NCBI RefSeq assembly: GCF_048569485.1
Contig: NC_134361.1
Span: forward strand, 173,506,492 to 173,570,491
Length of the DNA: 64,000 bases
Origin: Anomaloglossus baeobatrachus
Taxonomy: Eukaryota > Chordata > Amphibia > Anura > Aromobatidae
Direction of reading: 5' to 3'
Within the stretch, counting starts at the first letter, position 1. Every line of letters starts with the position of its first letter. The translations under genes were made by a program, and so were the position numbers. The notes beneath the pieces were generated by a model. It saw only the letters and a list, made by a program, of their open reading frames with translations. It did no database searches and was not told where the DNA came from. Of the stretch, positions 46,794 to 58,059 are shown in pieces.

Positions 46794-47840
46794 TCAAGGA
46801 CGCCACTTGCGCACTGATGGACGTATGATTGAGTCCACCTGCGCTAGACCAGCTGAAATAGCTTGGAGTGCCCACACGGCTGCGAATGCTGGAGCAAACG
46901 ACGCACCGATAGCTTCATAGACAGATTTCAACCAAAGGTCCATCTGTCTGTCATTGGCATCTTTAAGAGAAGCCCCATCTTCCACTGCAACTATGGATCT
47001 AGCCGCAAGCCTGGAGATTGGGGGGTCCACCTTTGGACACTGGGTCCAGCGTTTGACCACGTCAGGGGGAAAGGGATAACGTGTATCCTTAAGACGTTTG
47101 GAGAAACGCTTATCTGGAGAAGCATGGTGTTTCTGGACTGCTTCTCTGAAGTCCGCGTGGTCCAGAAAAGAGCTCAATTTACGTTTGGGATACCTAAAAT
47201 GGAATTTCTCCTGCTGTGCTGCTGCCTCCTCCGCTGGAGGAGAAATATCCAGCAGTCTATTGATGGCCGCTATAAGATCATTCACCATGGCGTCACCATC
47301 AGGGGTATCCAGGTTGAGAGCAGTCTCAGGATTAGACTCCTGATCACCTAGCTCTGTCTCATCATACAGAGAATCCTCTCGCTGAGACCCTGACCAGCGT
47401 GATGACGCCGAGGGTCTCTCCCAGCGAGCTCGCTTAGGCTGCCTGGGACTGTCGTCCGAGTCAGAGCCTTCAGCCTGTGATGTCTGGGACCCCCTTGGAG
47501 CACGTATTAGTTCCAACTGAGGGGGACCGGGAAACATGGAATCAGCAGTACCCATGGTCTGAGTGACCGGCCTGGACTGCAAGGTTTCTAGAATTTTTGT
47601 CATAGTCACAGACATCTTATCAGCAAAAACTGCAAACTCTGTCCCCGTCACCGGGGCAGGGTTCACAGGCGTCTCTGCCTGGGCCACTACTAGCATAGAC
47701 TCCGGCTGACGAAGTGGCACAGGGACCGAACATTGCACACAATGGGGGTCAGTGGAACCTGCCGGTAGATCAGCCCCACATGCGGTACAGGCAGCATATG
47801 AAGCCCGTGCCTTGGCACCCTTGCTTTTTGCGGATGACAT
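46794..47840 (-). CDS. DIRS copy 3: gag-like ORF1, N-terminal part
   Basis: A 348-residue frame starting MSSAKSKGAKARASYAACTA. A Cys/His cluster (CTACGADLPAGSTDPHCVQC) lies at ~18-37, an acidic Ser-rich linker follows, then the conserved core FRYPKRKLSSFLDHADFREA and FPPDVVKRWTQCPKVDPPIS, and AAVWALQAISAGLAQVDS near the end. The remainder of the gag-like sequence is in a neighbouring open stretch (46360-46875). Confidence 0.75.
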   Translation of the reverse strand: MSSAKSKGAKARASYAACTACGADLPAGSTDPHCVQCSVPVPLRQPESMLVVAQAETPVNPAPVTGTEFAVFADKMSVTMTKILETLQSRPVTQTMGTADSMFPGPPQLELIRAPRGSQTSQAEGSDSDDSPRQPKRARWERPSASSRWSGSQREDSLYDETELGDQESNPETALNLDTPDGDAMVNDLIAAINRLLDISPPAEEAAAQQEKFHFRYPKRKLSSFLDHADFREAVQKHHASPDKRFSKRLKDTRYPFPPDVVKRWTQCPKVDPPISRLAARSIVAVEDGASLKDANDRQMDLWLKSVYEAIGASFAPAFAAVWALQAISAGLAQVDSIIRPSVRKWRP

Positions 47841-49017
47841 GCTGTTGTCTCCTCAGAGCAATATAGGGGTATAAGCCAAGAAGCGACCGTACAGTGCAAT
47901 ATATATATATATGTACAAACAAAAGTACACAAAACAACACTGTGGCACTAGTGGGGTCAGCACTTAGGTGCTGCTTACCACCCGCTTACTAGCGGTTGTG
48001 TGGTCGCCAGAATCCCCTGTCTGGGTCTCCCAGGGCTATGTCCGTTCTCCAGCTCAGACTGCGTGCAGGAATGGCTGCCGGCGTCCTGTGAAGAGGGGCG
48101 GGCCGTGGGCGTGCTGCAGACAAAGAGCGGGAACTGGCGTCCCACTGTGCCCAGTGAGAGGGCTGGAGTATGTAAATAAGACTCCAGCCCTCGGCGCTGA
48201 CTACTGTACAGCGTCTCTCCCCTGCCCTGACTGACAGGGCTGGGGGCGGGAACGAACGCGACTAGGCCGCAGAAGCCGGGGACTAGAGTAATGAGCGCTG
48301 CCGTCGTAAAAGCACGGTCGGCGCGAAGTCCCCGGCGCACCACAAGTCTCAGCCGCGCCGCTGCCTCCATGGCGGCCGGCGCGGTAGTTCCCCACATAAA
48401 CTCACTCAGCTAAGCTGCAGTGAGTAAAACCCAGGCGCACAGCGCTACTGTCCCCGGCGCACTAGAACACCCAGCAACGCTGGAGTGTGTCTGTGCCTGT
48501 CTGCACGGGGACACAGAGTACCTGAATGTTGCAGGGCCTTGTCCCTGATGGTACCCAGCTCCGTATCCAGCAGGATCTCCGGGTCTGTGGATGGAGCCCG
48601 GCCTCAGAGTCTGGAGGCCGGTAAGATCCCACTTCACCAGAGCCCTTCAGGGGGATGGGGAAGGAAAACAGCATGTGGGCTCCAGCCTCCGTACCCGCAA
48701 TGGGTACCTCAACCTTAACAAACACCCGACAAAAGTGGGGTGAGAAGGGAGCATGCTGGGGGCCTTTAGTATGGGCCCTCTTTTCTTCCATCCGATATAG
48801 TCAGCAGCTACTGCTGACTAAACAGTGGAGCTATGCGTGGATGTCTGACCTCCTTCGCACAAAGCTTGAAAACTGAGCAGCCGTGATCCCACGGGGGGTG
48901 TATAGCCAGAAGGGGAGGGGCCTTACACTTTTTAGTGTAATGCTTTGTGTGGCCTCCGGAGGCAGTAGCTATACACCCAATCGTCTGGGTCTCCCAATGG
49001 AGCGCCGAAGAAAGGTA

Positions 49018-49950
49018 CAGTACAGACCAAACGTTTGGACATACCTTCTCATTCAAAGAGTTTTCTTTATTTTCATGACTCTGAAAATTGTAGATTCCCA
49101 TTGAAGGCATCAAAACTATGAATTAACACATGTGGAATGAAATACTTAAAGTGTGAAACAACTGAAAATATGTCTTATATTCTAGGTTCTTCAAAGTAGC
49201 CACCTTTTGCTTTCATTACTACTTTGCACACTCTTGGCATTCTCTTGATGAGCTTCCAGTGGTAGTCACCGGAAATGGTCTTCCAACAGTCTTGAAGGAG
49301 TTCCCAGAGATGCTTAGCACTTGTTGGCCCTTTTGCCTTCACGCTGCGGTCCAGCTCACCCCAAACCATCTCGATTAGGTTCAGGTCTGGTGACTGTGGG
49401 GGCCAGGTCATCTGGCGTAGCACCCCATCACTATCCTTCTTAGTTAAATAGCCCTTACACAGCCTGGAGGTGTGTTTGGGGTCATTGTCCTGTTGAAAAA
49501 TAAATGATGGTCCAACTAAACGGAAACCGGATGGAATAGCACACCGCTGCAAGATGCTATGGTAGGCATGCTGGTTCAGTATGCCTTCAATTTTGAATAA
49601 ATCTCCAACAGTGTCACCAGCAAAGCTCCCCCACACCATCACACCTCCTCCTCCATGCTTCACGGTGGGAACCAGCCATGTAGAGTCCATCCGTTCACCT
49701 TTTCTACAAAGACAGGGTGGTTGGATCCAAAGATGTCAAATTTGGACTCATCAGACCCAAGCACAGATTTCTACTGGTCTAATGTCCATTCCTTGTGTTC
49801 TTTAGCCCAAACAAGTCTCTTCTGCTTGTTGCCTGTCCTTAGCAGTGGTTTCCTAGCAGCTATTTTACCATGAAGGCCTGCTGCACAAACTCTCCTCTTA
49901 ACAGTTGTTCTAGAGATGACAAGATGTGTCCAAACTTTTGGTCTGTACTG
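49018..49950 (-). mobile_element. Tc1-type DNA transposon, internally deleted
   Basis: Ends CAGTACAGACCAAACGTTTG...CAAACTTTTGGTCTGTACTG with TA on both sides (49016-49017, 49951-49952). The transposase is on the minus strand in two frames. At 49771-49920 it reads TVKRRVCAAGLHGKIAARKP and AKEHKEWTLDQ. At 49175-49690 it holds the last two acids of the DDE triad (FQQDNDPKHTS and WPPQSPDLNLIEMVWGELD). The N-terminal helix-turn-helix region is missing, so it is dead. It sits 5 bp from the end of DIRS copy 3. Confidence 0.88.
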
Positions 49951-49952
49951 TA

Positions 49953-50976
49953 TTTCTAAACTAAACACCACCTTTAATGTCAACACCCAGCAATCTAATG
50001 GTGAGTGGTACTGATGGGGCTTAAGCTCCAAGGGGGTTTAGTAGGAAAGTCAAGACCTCTTACCAAGTGGTGACCATAACACTTTCCATTGAAGTCTATG
50101 GCAGTGGTTTCTAACCCAAGCTTGCTGGCCGTTGCAAAACGACAACAACCAGCTATGGTTTTGCAGCAAAATATGAACCACGTTTGACCATAATCAGTAT
50201 TTTGAATCAGTTTAGCTCAAAATCAAGAGGAATCAGGGTCTCAGATTAGGCAGCAAATACCTGGTGGCAGATTCCCTTTAACTGTTAAGGATATATGTCA
50301 TACATTGTGACATTAAACACTTGACACAAATAGAATGCAAAGGCTAAATCTTAAAAGTGTACTCTCATGCTTTCTCTTGCATAGTTCAGAGGTATGCAGT
50401 CTCTTTATTTCGTGGTTGCTTGGAGGTGGGCTCTCCTCCACGAGTGACAGTTCTCACAAGCAGCTTCAGTCTACTATTATTGCTACTACACATTAATGGT
50501 GGGTCAGTATTTGTTCTGAGTTTACAGTGTTCTTAAATTTCAATACAGAATTAAACTTTGAACAAGCACGTGGCTCAGGAAAGTGAGAGCTGTCATTAGA
50601 ACTGCTGGGATTGTGATTCTAAAGGACTGATAAGAGTTGAGAGGCAGGAAGCCATTTGAAGCTGAGAGGGAGACGTCAGGAGCTGAGATGCTAACTGCTG
50701 TATAGAAATCAATGGGCCTGAGAGAGAGCTGAGTGGTGTGTTAGGAGTGAACTCCTCTCCTGCAATGTAACTACTGTCCACATGGCCAAGCACTAGTGCT
50801 GAGTTCAATGGAAACCAGCTGTACACTATGAAAGATAAAAGCTCTCATTGCAAGAAAATGACAGCAGATTGAAAACCAAGTCAGCTGCAAACTTTCTTAT
50901 TTTCATGCTGCCTAACTAAAGAAATATAATAGCAAAATTTAAATGCATATTCTTATTTTATCTCAAACATGTAATC
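49953..50976. other. HDAC8 intron 5, no recognised gene
   Basis: Apparently single-copy intron. A GGTGGCAGATTCCCTTTAA piece near 50263 resembles the end of a TTAA-type MITE, but no partner end was found. Confidence 0.5.
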
Positions 50977-51792
50977 TTAAAGCACATCAATCACAAGGAT
51001 TTTCTTATATAACCTAAAGCCAGTGCTATACTGGCACTATCAGGCTGATTCTATACATATCTTTAGTTGTCAGCTAGGATGTTTAGGTTCTGAAATCCAT
51101 GCAAGTAAAATTTCTGAAATGTACAGGTTTTTGATTGGCAGCAGCTGTGGAGCAGATAATAGCTGGGTTGGGCTTTCATAGTGATTTCCGTCCCCCCACC
51201 TGTTATTAATCCCCCTTTTATTTATGCTAATTCCATTATAGTGTTTTACTAATAGTTGTGGCTATATCCCAGTGGCTTGAAGGACCTCGGGTGTGATTAG
51301 TGGGCGTGACTGGCTTGGTTAGTGGGCGTGATGTTTCCTCCCATCCACTATAATGATGCAGAGGAAGGCTTTGTGTCCCCCTGCACCCCCTTATCTGGGG
51401 GTCTTACCCCCAGACCCACACTTCTATTATAATCAACTCCAGGACCACGTGGACTTAGAAAAATAATGTTGCTTTCTGGTATCAGCTATGTTTGTGGAGG
51501 CCCCGCTTCTTCTGGTCACATGGGTATGATGACAAGAGAGTTCCTTCTAGCCATCTTAGTGACGATATTAGTAAAAGGTAACGGTTAAATCTGAGTGGCT
51601 AGAATGACCTCTGTGTCATACCCACGTGACCAGAAGGGGCGCGGCCTCCCCCAACATAGCAGATACCAGGAAGCAACATTATTTTTCTAAGTTCACGTGG
51701 TCATGGTGTTGTTTATAATAGAAGCGGGGGTCTGGGGGTAAGAAACCCAGATGGGGGGCTGCATCATTATAGTGGATACGAGGAAACATCAC

Positions 51793-52198
51793 CACGCCCA
51801 CTACCCAAGCCAGTCAGGCCCACTACCCAAGCCAGTCAGGCCCACTACCCAAGCCAGTCAGGCCCACTACCCAAGCCAGTCACGCCCACCAACCAAGCCA
51901 GTTACGCCCACCAACCAAGCCAGTTATGCCCACCAACCAAGCCAGTCACGCCCACCAACTAGGGCAGCCACGCCCACCAACCAAGCCAGTCACGCCCACC
52001 AACCAAGCCAGTCACGCCCACAAACCAAGCCAGTTACGCCCACCAACCAAGCCAGTTACGCCCACCAACCAAGCCAGTCACGCCCACCAACCAAGCCAGT
52101 TACGCCCACCAACCAAGCCAGTCACGCCCACCAACCAAGGCAGTCACGCCCACCAACCAAGGCAGTCACGCCCACCAACCAAGGCAGTCATGCCCAAG
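51793..52198. repeat. 22-bp minisatellite in the right foldback arm
   Basis: About 18 tandem copies of a 22-bp unit containing CGCCCACCAACCAAGCCAGT. The left arm has only one and a half matching units (GTGGGCGTGACTGGCTTGG near 51301). The expansion therefore arose in one arm after the palindrome formed. It produces a spurious Pro/Gln/Ser-rich ORF at 51751-52239. Confidence 0.9.
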
Positions 52199-52504
52199 GT
52201 CCTTCCAGCCACTGGTATATAGTCACAACAGAGGCGTAGCTAGGGGTTCAGCTCGGGGGGGGGAATCTGCGTGGGCCCCTAAGCAGTAATCCTGATTACA
52301 ACTATGGTGCCGCACCCTAATTATTAATTATGGGTATAGGGGACCCTCAGCAGATGACTGCGCTGTTATCGACAATAAATCTCTACACAAAGGCTAACAC
52401 TGAAGTTGGAATTTATAAGATTTAAAGCGTTGCAGTGAATCTGTAAAATAATTGCATGCTACATGGATGTTCTGTATGGGCTCTACTTTGTCTACACAGC
52501 CTTA

Positions 52505-52914
52505 GGGCTCGCTTACATTACAGTGTAAATCGGGCGAGTGCAATGAGAACATCTTGCATTGCACTTGGCCAAATAGAAGTCAATGTTACAGATCTGATCT
52601 GCGAGATTTTCCTCAGCTCTAAACAGAGTGAGGAGAATAATGGCAACAGATCCAAGTGCCATCAGCAGATCTCATCCCATGCTCTATGCTCGTCTGACCC
52701 CGGCCTTAGACTTCAATGGGCGAGTCTGAACTGACACACAGAAGAAACAAGTGCATGATGGGATTTTTTTTTTTTACATGCAAATTTGGTCAGTGAAAAA
52801 AAATTGCTCCTCTGCAGGACCCCACTGAATAACATGGCTCCGTGTGCGGTCAGTGTGAGGTCTGCTTTATCACATACAGCACTCAGCCGAAAATACACTG
52901 GTGTGAACCCGGCC
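52505..52914. mobile_element. Probable MITE inside hAT-like element A
   Basis: Ends GGGCTCGCTTACATTACAG / CACTGGTGTGAACCCGGCC are roughly inverted (GGCT...TTCACACCAG type), with TTA and TAA on the outside. No coding frame. Confidence 0.4.
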
Positions 52915-53223
52915 TAACGGAGGGCGCATTCACACGGCAGTGAGTCTTCATGTACACAAATAACAGTCCGTGTGTCAGCAGTTCGGTCAGAGTCAATTTT
53001 TGTTATCAGTTATGTCAGAGTTTCATCAGTTTTTCTCAAATGAAGAAAAAAAACAAATGGAAGGAGGTTTCTCCTATTATGTACTCATTAAACGGACAGC
53101 AGACAGCCGGCATCTGAGCGCTTCCAATTTCTTCATGGATCCATAAACTTACATTATTTGGATCAAAATCTGACAAACCTCTTTGATTTTGTGTGAACCA
53201 CTAAGTCTTCACAAATACACGTA

Positions 53224-55566
53224 CCTGTGATCAGCCCCATAGACTCTCATAGGTACAGGCCCTATCTGTGATCAGCCCCATAGACTCTCATAGGTACAGT
53301 CCCTATCTGTGATCAGCCCCATAGACTCTCATAGGTACAGGCTCTATCTGTGATCAGCCCCATAGAATCTCATAGGTACAGGCCCTATCTGTGATCAGCC
53401 CCATAGACTCTCATAGGTAGGGGCTCTATCTGTGATCAGCCCCATAGACTCTCATAGGTACAGGCCCTATCTGTGATCAGCCCCATAGACTCTCATAGGT
53501 ACAGGCCCTATCTGTGATCAGCCCCATAGACTCTCATAGGTACAGGCCCTATCTGTGATCAGCCCCATAGACTCTCATAGGTACAGGCCCTATCTGTGAT
53601 CAGCCCCATAGACTCTCATAGGTAGGGGCTCTATCTGTGATCAGCACCATAGACTCTCATAGGTAGGGGCTCTATCTGTGATCAGCCCCATAGACTCTCA
53701 TAGGTAGGGGCTCTATCTGTGATCAGCACCATAGACTCTCATAGGTAGGGGCTCTATCTGTGATCAGCCCCATAGACTCTCATAGGTACAGGCCCTATCT
53801 GTGATCAGCCCCATAGACTCTCATAGGTACAGGCTCTATCTGTGATCAGCCCCATAGACTCTCATAGGTACAGGCCCTATCTGTGATCAGCCCCATAGAC
53901 TCTCATAGGTAGGGGCTCTATCTGTGATCAGCCCCATAGACTCTCATAGGTACAGGCCCTATCTGTGATCAGCCCCATAGACTCTCATAGGTACAGGCCC
54001 TATCTGTGATTAGCCCCATAGACTCTCATAGGTACAGGCCCTATCTGTGATCAGCCCCATAGACTCTCATAGGTACAGGCCCTATCTGTGATCAGCCCCA
54101 TAGACTCTCATAGGTACAGGCCCTATCTGTGATCAGCCCCATAGACTCTCATAGGTACAGGCCCTATCTGTGATCAGCCCCATAGACTCTCATAGGTACA
54201 GGCCCTATCTGTGATCAGCCCCATAGACTCTCATAGGTAGGGGCTCTATCTGTGATCAGCACCATAGACTCTCATAGGTAGGGGCTCTATCTGTGATCAG
54301 CCCCATAGACTCTCATAGGTAGGGGCTCTATCTGTGATCAGCACCATAGACTCTCATAGGTAGGGGCTCTATCTGTGATCAGCCCCATAGACTCTCATAG
54401 GTACAGGCCCTATCTGTGATCAGCCCCATAGACTCTCATAGGTACAGGCTCTATCTGTGATCAGCCCCATAGACTCTCATAGGTACAGGCCCTATCTGTG
54501 ATCAGCCCCATAGACTCTCATAGGTACAGGCTCTATCTGTGATTAGCCCCATAGACTCTCATAGGTACAGGCCCTATCTGTGATCAGCCCCATAGACTCT
54601 CATAGGTACAGGCCCTATCTGTGATCAGCCCCATAGACTCTCATAGGTACAGGCCCGATCTGTGATCAGCCCCATAGACTCTCATAGGTACAGGCCCTAT
54701 CTGTGATCAGCCCCATAGACTCTCATAGGTAGGGGCTCTATCTGTGATCAGCACCATAGACTCTCATAGGTAGGGGCTCTATCTGTGATCAGCCCCATAG
54801 ACTCTCATAGGTAGGGGCTCTATCTGTGATCAGCACCATAGACTCTCATAGGTAGGGGCTCTATCTGTGATCAGCCCCATAGACTCTCATAGGTACAGGC
54901 CCTATCTGTGATCAGCCCCATAGACTCTCATAGGTACAGGCTCTATCTGTGATCAGCCCTATAGACTCTCATAGGTACAGGCTCTATCTGTGATCAGCCC
55001 CATAGACTCTCATAGATACAGGCCCTATCTGTGATCAGCCCCATAGACTCTCATAGGTACAGGCTCTATCTGTGATTAGCCCCATAGACTCTCATAGGTA
55101 CAGGCCCTATCTGTGATCAGCCCCATAGACTCTCATAGGTACAGGCCCTATCTGTGATCAGCCCCATAGACTCTCATAGGTACAGGCCCTATCTGTGATC
55201 AGCCCCATAGACTCTCATAGGTAGGGGCTCTATCTGTGATCAGCACCATAGACTCTCATAGGTAGGGGCTCTATCTGTGATCAGCCCCATAGACTCTCAT
55301 AGGTAGGGGCTCTATCTGTGATCAGCACCATAGACTCTCATAGGTAGGGGCTCTATCTGTGATCAGCCCCATAGACTCTCATAGGTACAGGCCCTATCTG
55401 TGATCAGCCTCATAGACTCTCATAGGTACAGGCTCTATCTGTGATTAGCCCCATAGACTCTCATAGGTAGGGGCTCTATCTGTGATCAGCCCCATAGACT
55501 CTCATAGGTACGGGCTCTATCTGTGACCAGCCCCATAGACTCTTGTAGGTACAGGCTCTATCTGTG
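53224..55566. repeat. 41-bp minisatellite, ~57 copies, with higher-order structure
   Basis: The unit is GTGATCAGCCCCATAGACTC followed by TCATAGGTACAGGCCCTATC and T. Variant units replace TACAGGCCC with TAGGGGCTC or TACAGGCTC, or CCCC with CACC. The rare CACC variant comes in pairs 82 bp apart, at 53641/53723, 54256/54338, 54748/54830 and 55240/55322. These pairs are spaced 615, 492 and 492 bp, which is 15, 12 and 12 units. Blocks of about 12 units have therefore been duplicated as higher-order repeats. Confidence 0.95.
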
Positions 55567-56738
55567 AGAAACACTGATAAAACTCATTGGAGAAAAACAG
55601 ACATCAGAATGAGGCCCCAGAGAGACATCAGCGAGCACAAGAGCCGGGTCTGTACAGTGAGGATCTGTGTAATGTCTAATCCTGTCCCCACTTATTGCGC
55701 TTCACACCCAGCGCATGCCCTGCTGTAGAGCCCCCCATGCCCCATACAGACCAGCATCCACATGATGAGGTCTAAGAACACACAGATAGGGTAAATTTAC
55801 ATGCGAGGTATAGACAGGGAAACAACTGATGAGTCTGGTATTGACCATTTTACTGTCATCACGATGACAGTGCAGCAGCCAATCAGTGAGCTCAGCAGCT
55901 GTGATCGGGGCGGTCGGTTTACACTGGCAGAATTGCAGAGCTCAATGATGACTGCTGCACGGTCATCGTGATGTCAGTGAAATGGTCAATGCCAGACACC
56001 GGCGGCAGAGAATGTCCACTAGACCCAGGGATGGTGAGGACAGCACGGTTTGTATTTTTTATACTGAAGTGCACTCTTGGATGAAGATTAACAGAAAGTG
56101 AAAAAACTCTTAAGGATGTCATAGGGTCACTGGTGACAGGTGACATTGTCCTATGGTGACAGTTCAGTACAGTGTCAGTACAGGAGCAGTATACAGCAGG
56201 CGGCAGTGTACAGTGTCAGGGCAGAGTGGCAGGCTGAAGTAATTGAGCAGTGTGGCATGGCAGTGTGACACACCTGCACATCCGTGAACTCCCCCTCCCC
56301 CCACCATCAGGTGCAGACACAGGTTGGGGTCACACTATCCCTGACTCTCAGGACCCTGAAGCCCTTTCCACTGGACAGAAGTTCTCCAGTCCTTACATGA
56401 AACAATGAACTCTGCCGTCCCGTCCACTCACCAGCAGCACAGCCTGCAGTGTCTGTACACAGGTGCTGTCCTCACACTATTCTGTGAGAGAAATCTGCAT
56501 TTTGATTGGCGGAGCCTCCCACAGTAGCTCCCTGCTGTTTCACCAATCAGTGCTTTTCTTTCATTTTCTTCTGCTTTCTTACTGCAACCTGATCTCTGTG
56601 CTCTCGCAACGCCCTGCCCCCTCCAGCAAATGCCGAATTTATAAGAAAAGCAGAAGCTACAGGTGGGCCCCTCTGAGCATGGGGCCCGGGGCATCCGCCC
56701 CCTCTGCCCCCCTGCTAGCTACGCTACTGAGTCACAAC

Positions 56739-57449
56739 CAGGGCTGTGGAGTCGGAGTCGGAGTCGTGGAGTCGGAGTCGGAGCTCATTTTGGTGGAGTC
56801 GGAGTCGGTATAAAATGCACCGACTCCGACTCCTAAAATATATAATAAATTGGGGACAGGAGTGCAATGCAGAATGTGCTGAATATTTTACTAAATAATA
56901 ACATTTAGTATAATGCTTATATTTAAGTGAAAAATTTATTGTAGTACAATGTGAACATCAGACATTTAATTGTTTTTATGATACAATAATAAAGATATTT
57001 GGATAGAACATAAAATATTTATTGGAATACAACTTTAGAACACAAAAAAACTAATAAATTGTAAATATGTAATATATATAATATATATATATATACAGTG
57101 TATATACACACACACAAGATATATATGTAATCTACTGTATATTACATAGTGTATTACATATTTACAATTTATTACAGTTTTTTGTGTTCTAAAGTTGTAT
57201 TCCAATAAATATATTTTATGTTCTATCCAAATATCTTGATTATTGTATCATAAAAATTATTAAATGTCTGATGTTCACATACACATATTCATGTACTACA
57301 ATAAATTTTTCACCTAACTATAAGCAATATATGTAGGAGTCGGAGTCGGAGCCGGAGTCGGAGTCGGAGCCGGAGTCGGAGTCGGTGCAAGAGAATTTGA
57401 GGAGTCGGAGTCGGAGTCGAAGGTTTGGCTTACCGACTCCACAGCCCTG
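56739..57449. mobile_element. hAT-type element B, non-autonomous (711 bp)
   Basis: Ends CAGGGCTGTGGAGTCGGAG...CCGACTCCACAGCCCTG. An 8-bp duplication GTCACAAC (56731-56738, 57450-57457) partly uses the duplication left by element A. Subterminal GGAGTCGGAGTCGG arrays lie at both ends, with long AT-rich inverted arms between. The interior matches the flank of the transposase-bearing hAT at 39662-42058, its likely source family. Confidence 0.88.
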
Positions 57450-57667
57450 GTCACAACCATTAGTAAAACGCTATCATGGAATTATCATAAATAAAAAAGG
57501 GAGGAACAACAGGCAGGGGGGCGAAAAGCACTATGAAAACCCACCTCAGCTATTATCTGCTCCTCAGCTGCTGCCAATCAAAAAGCTGTACATTTCACAA
57601 ACATTACTTGCTTGGATTTCAAAAACTATACACCCGAGCTGACCACTAAAGCTATGTATAGAATCAG

Positions 57668-58059
57668 TAGCAAGGAGACAGGATGGGACTCAGCATCAAT
57701 TCCAGGATAGCAAAAATATAAATCCAACGAAAAATATATAAAAATGTAGAAACTTTATTCAATGATTAAAAATCCAAGAAAAACATCATCGGTTCCATGA
57801 AAACCGTCCGAAACGCGTCAAGCCATGATTTTTTCATGGAACCGATGATGTTTTTCTTGGATTTTTAATCATTGAATAAAGTTTCTACATTTTTATATAT
57901 TTTTCGTTGGATTTATATTTTTGCTATCCTGGAATTGGTGCTGAGTCCCATCCTGTCTCCTTGCTATTGCCTCTACGGACCTGCCTGTCCGGTGGACATC
58001 CTGCATCCCACCTGAACTGAGCGGATACATATACGGGTGAGCTGAATAATATTTTTTTT
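57668..58059. mobile_element. 392-bp insert with ~135-bp inverted arms and 16-bp target duplication
   Basis: Flanked by CTATGTATAGAATCAG at 57652-57667 and 58060-58075. The arms (57668-~57802 and ~57830-57965) are nearly perfect inverted copies beginning TAGCAAGGAGACAGG. The centre reads CCGTCCGAAACGCGTCAAG, similar to the 3' half of a hammerhead with a GTC triplet. Another ~95 bp follow the second arm. The long duplication points to target-primed insertion, and inverted or tandem copies with hammerhead motifs are known for Penelope-like elements. The family is inferred, not proven. Confidence 0.65.

Larger units (their letters stand above)
42958..49013 (-). mobile_element. DIRS-type retrotransposon, copy 3 (nearly whole)
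   Basis: About 6.05 kb. Inverted terminal repeats at 42958-~43140 and ~48868-49013 share TGTATAGCTACTGCCTCCGG and AAGGCCCCTCCCCTTCTGGC. The internal complementary region (43275-43395) joins complements of both outer ends, as the DIRS replication model requires. Read on the minus strand the order is gag (46794-47840 and a downstream part), reverse transcriptase/RNase H/methylase-like (44463-46610) and tyrosine recombinase (43444-~44480). The coding frames are long; it looks almost whole, with about one or two breaks. It is young compared with copy 2 and lies in HDAC8 intron 5. Confidence 0.93.
52229..56729. mobile_element. hAT-type element A (4.5 kb) carrying a large minisatellite
   Basis: Ends CAGAGGCGTAGCTAGGGG...CTAGCTACGCTACTG with a perfect 8-bp duplication AGTCACAA (52221-52228, 56730-56737). 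GGGCCCC-rich subterminal sequence occurs near both ends (GTGGGCCCCTAAGC, GTGGGCCCCTCTGAGC). The interior holds a probable MITE (52505-52914), the 41-bp array (53224-55566) and an inverted repeat (ACCATTTTACTGTCATC near 55845 against its complement near 55975). No transposase is recognised. It interrupts the right foldback arm. Confidence 0.8.

Noticed and set aside
51751-52239. 162- and 98-residue Pro/Gln/Ser-rich open frames
   Set aside because: They are translations of the 22-bp minisatellite within a foldback arm, with no promoter, homology or conserved context.
53224-55566. Regular direct repeats suggesting a CRISPR array
   Set aside because: The repeats are head-to-tail with no unique spacers, in a vertebrate genome and inside a transposon; this is a minisatellite.
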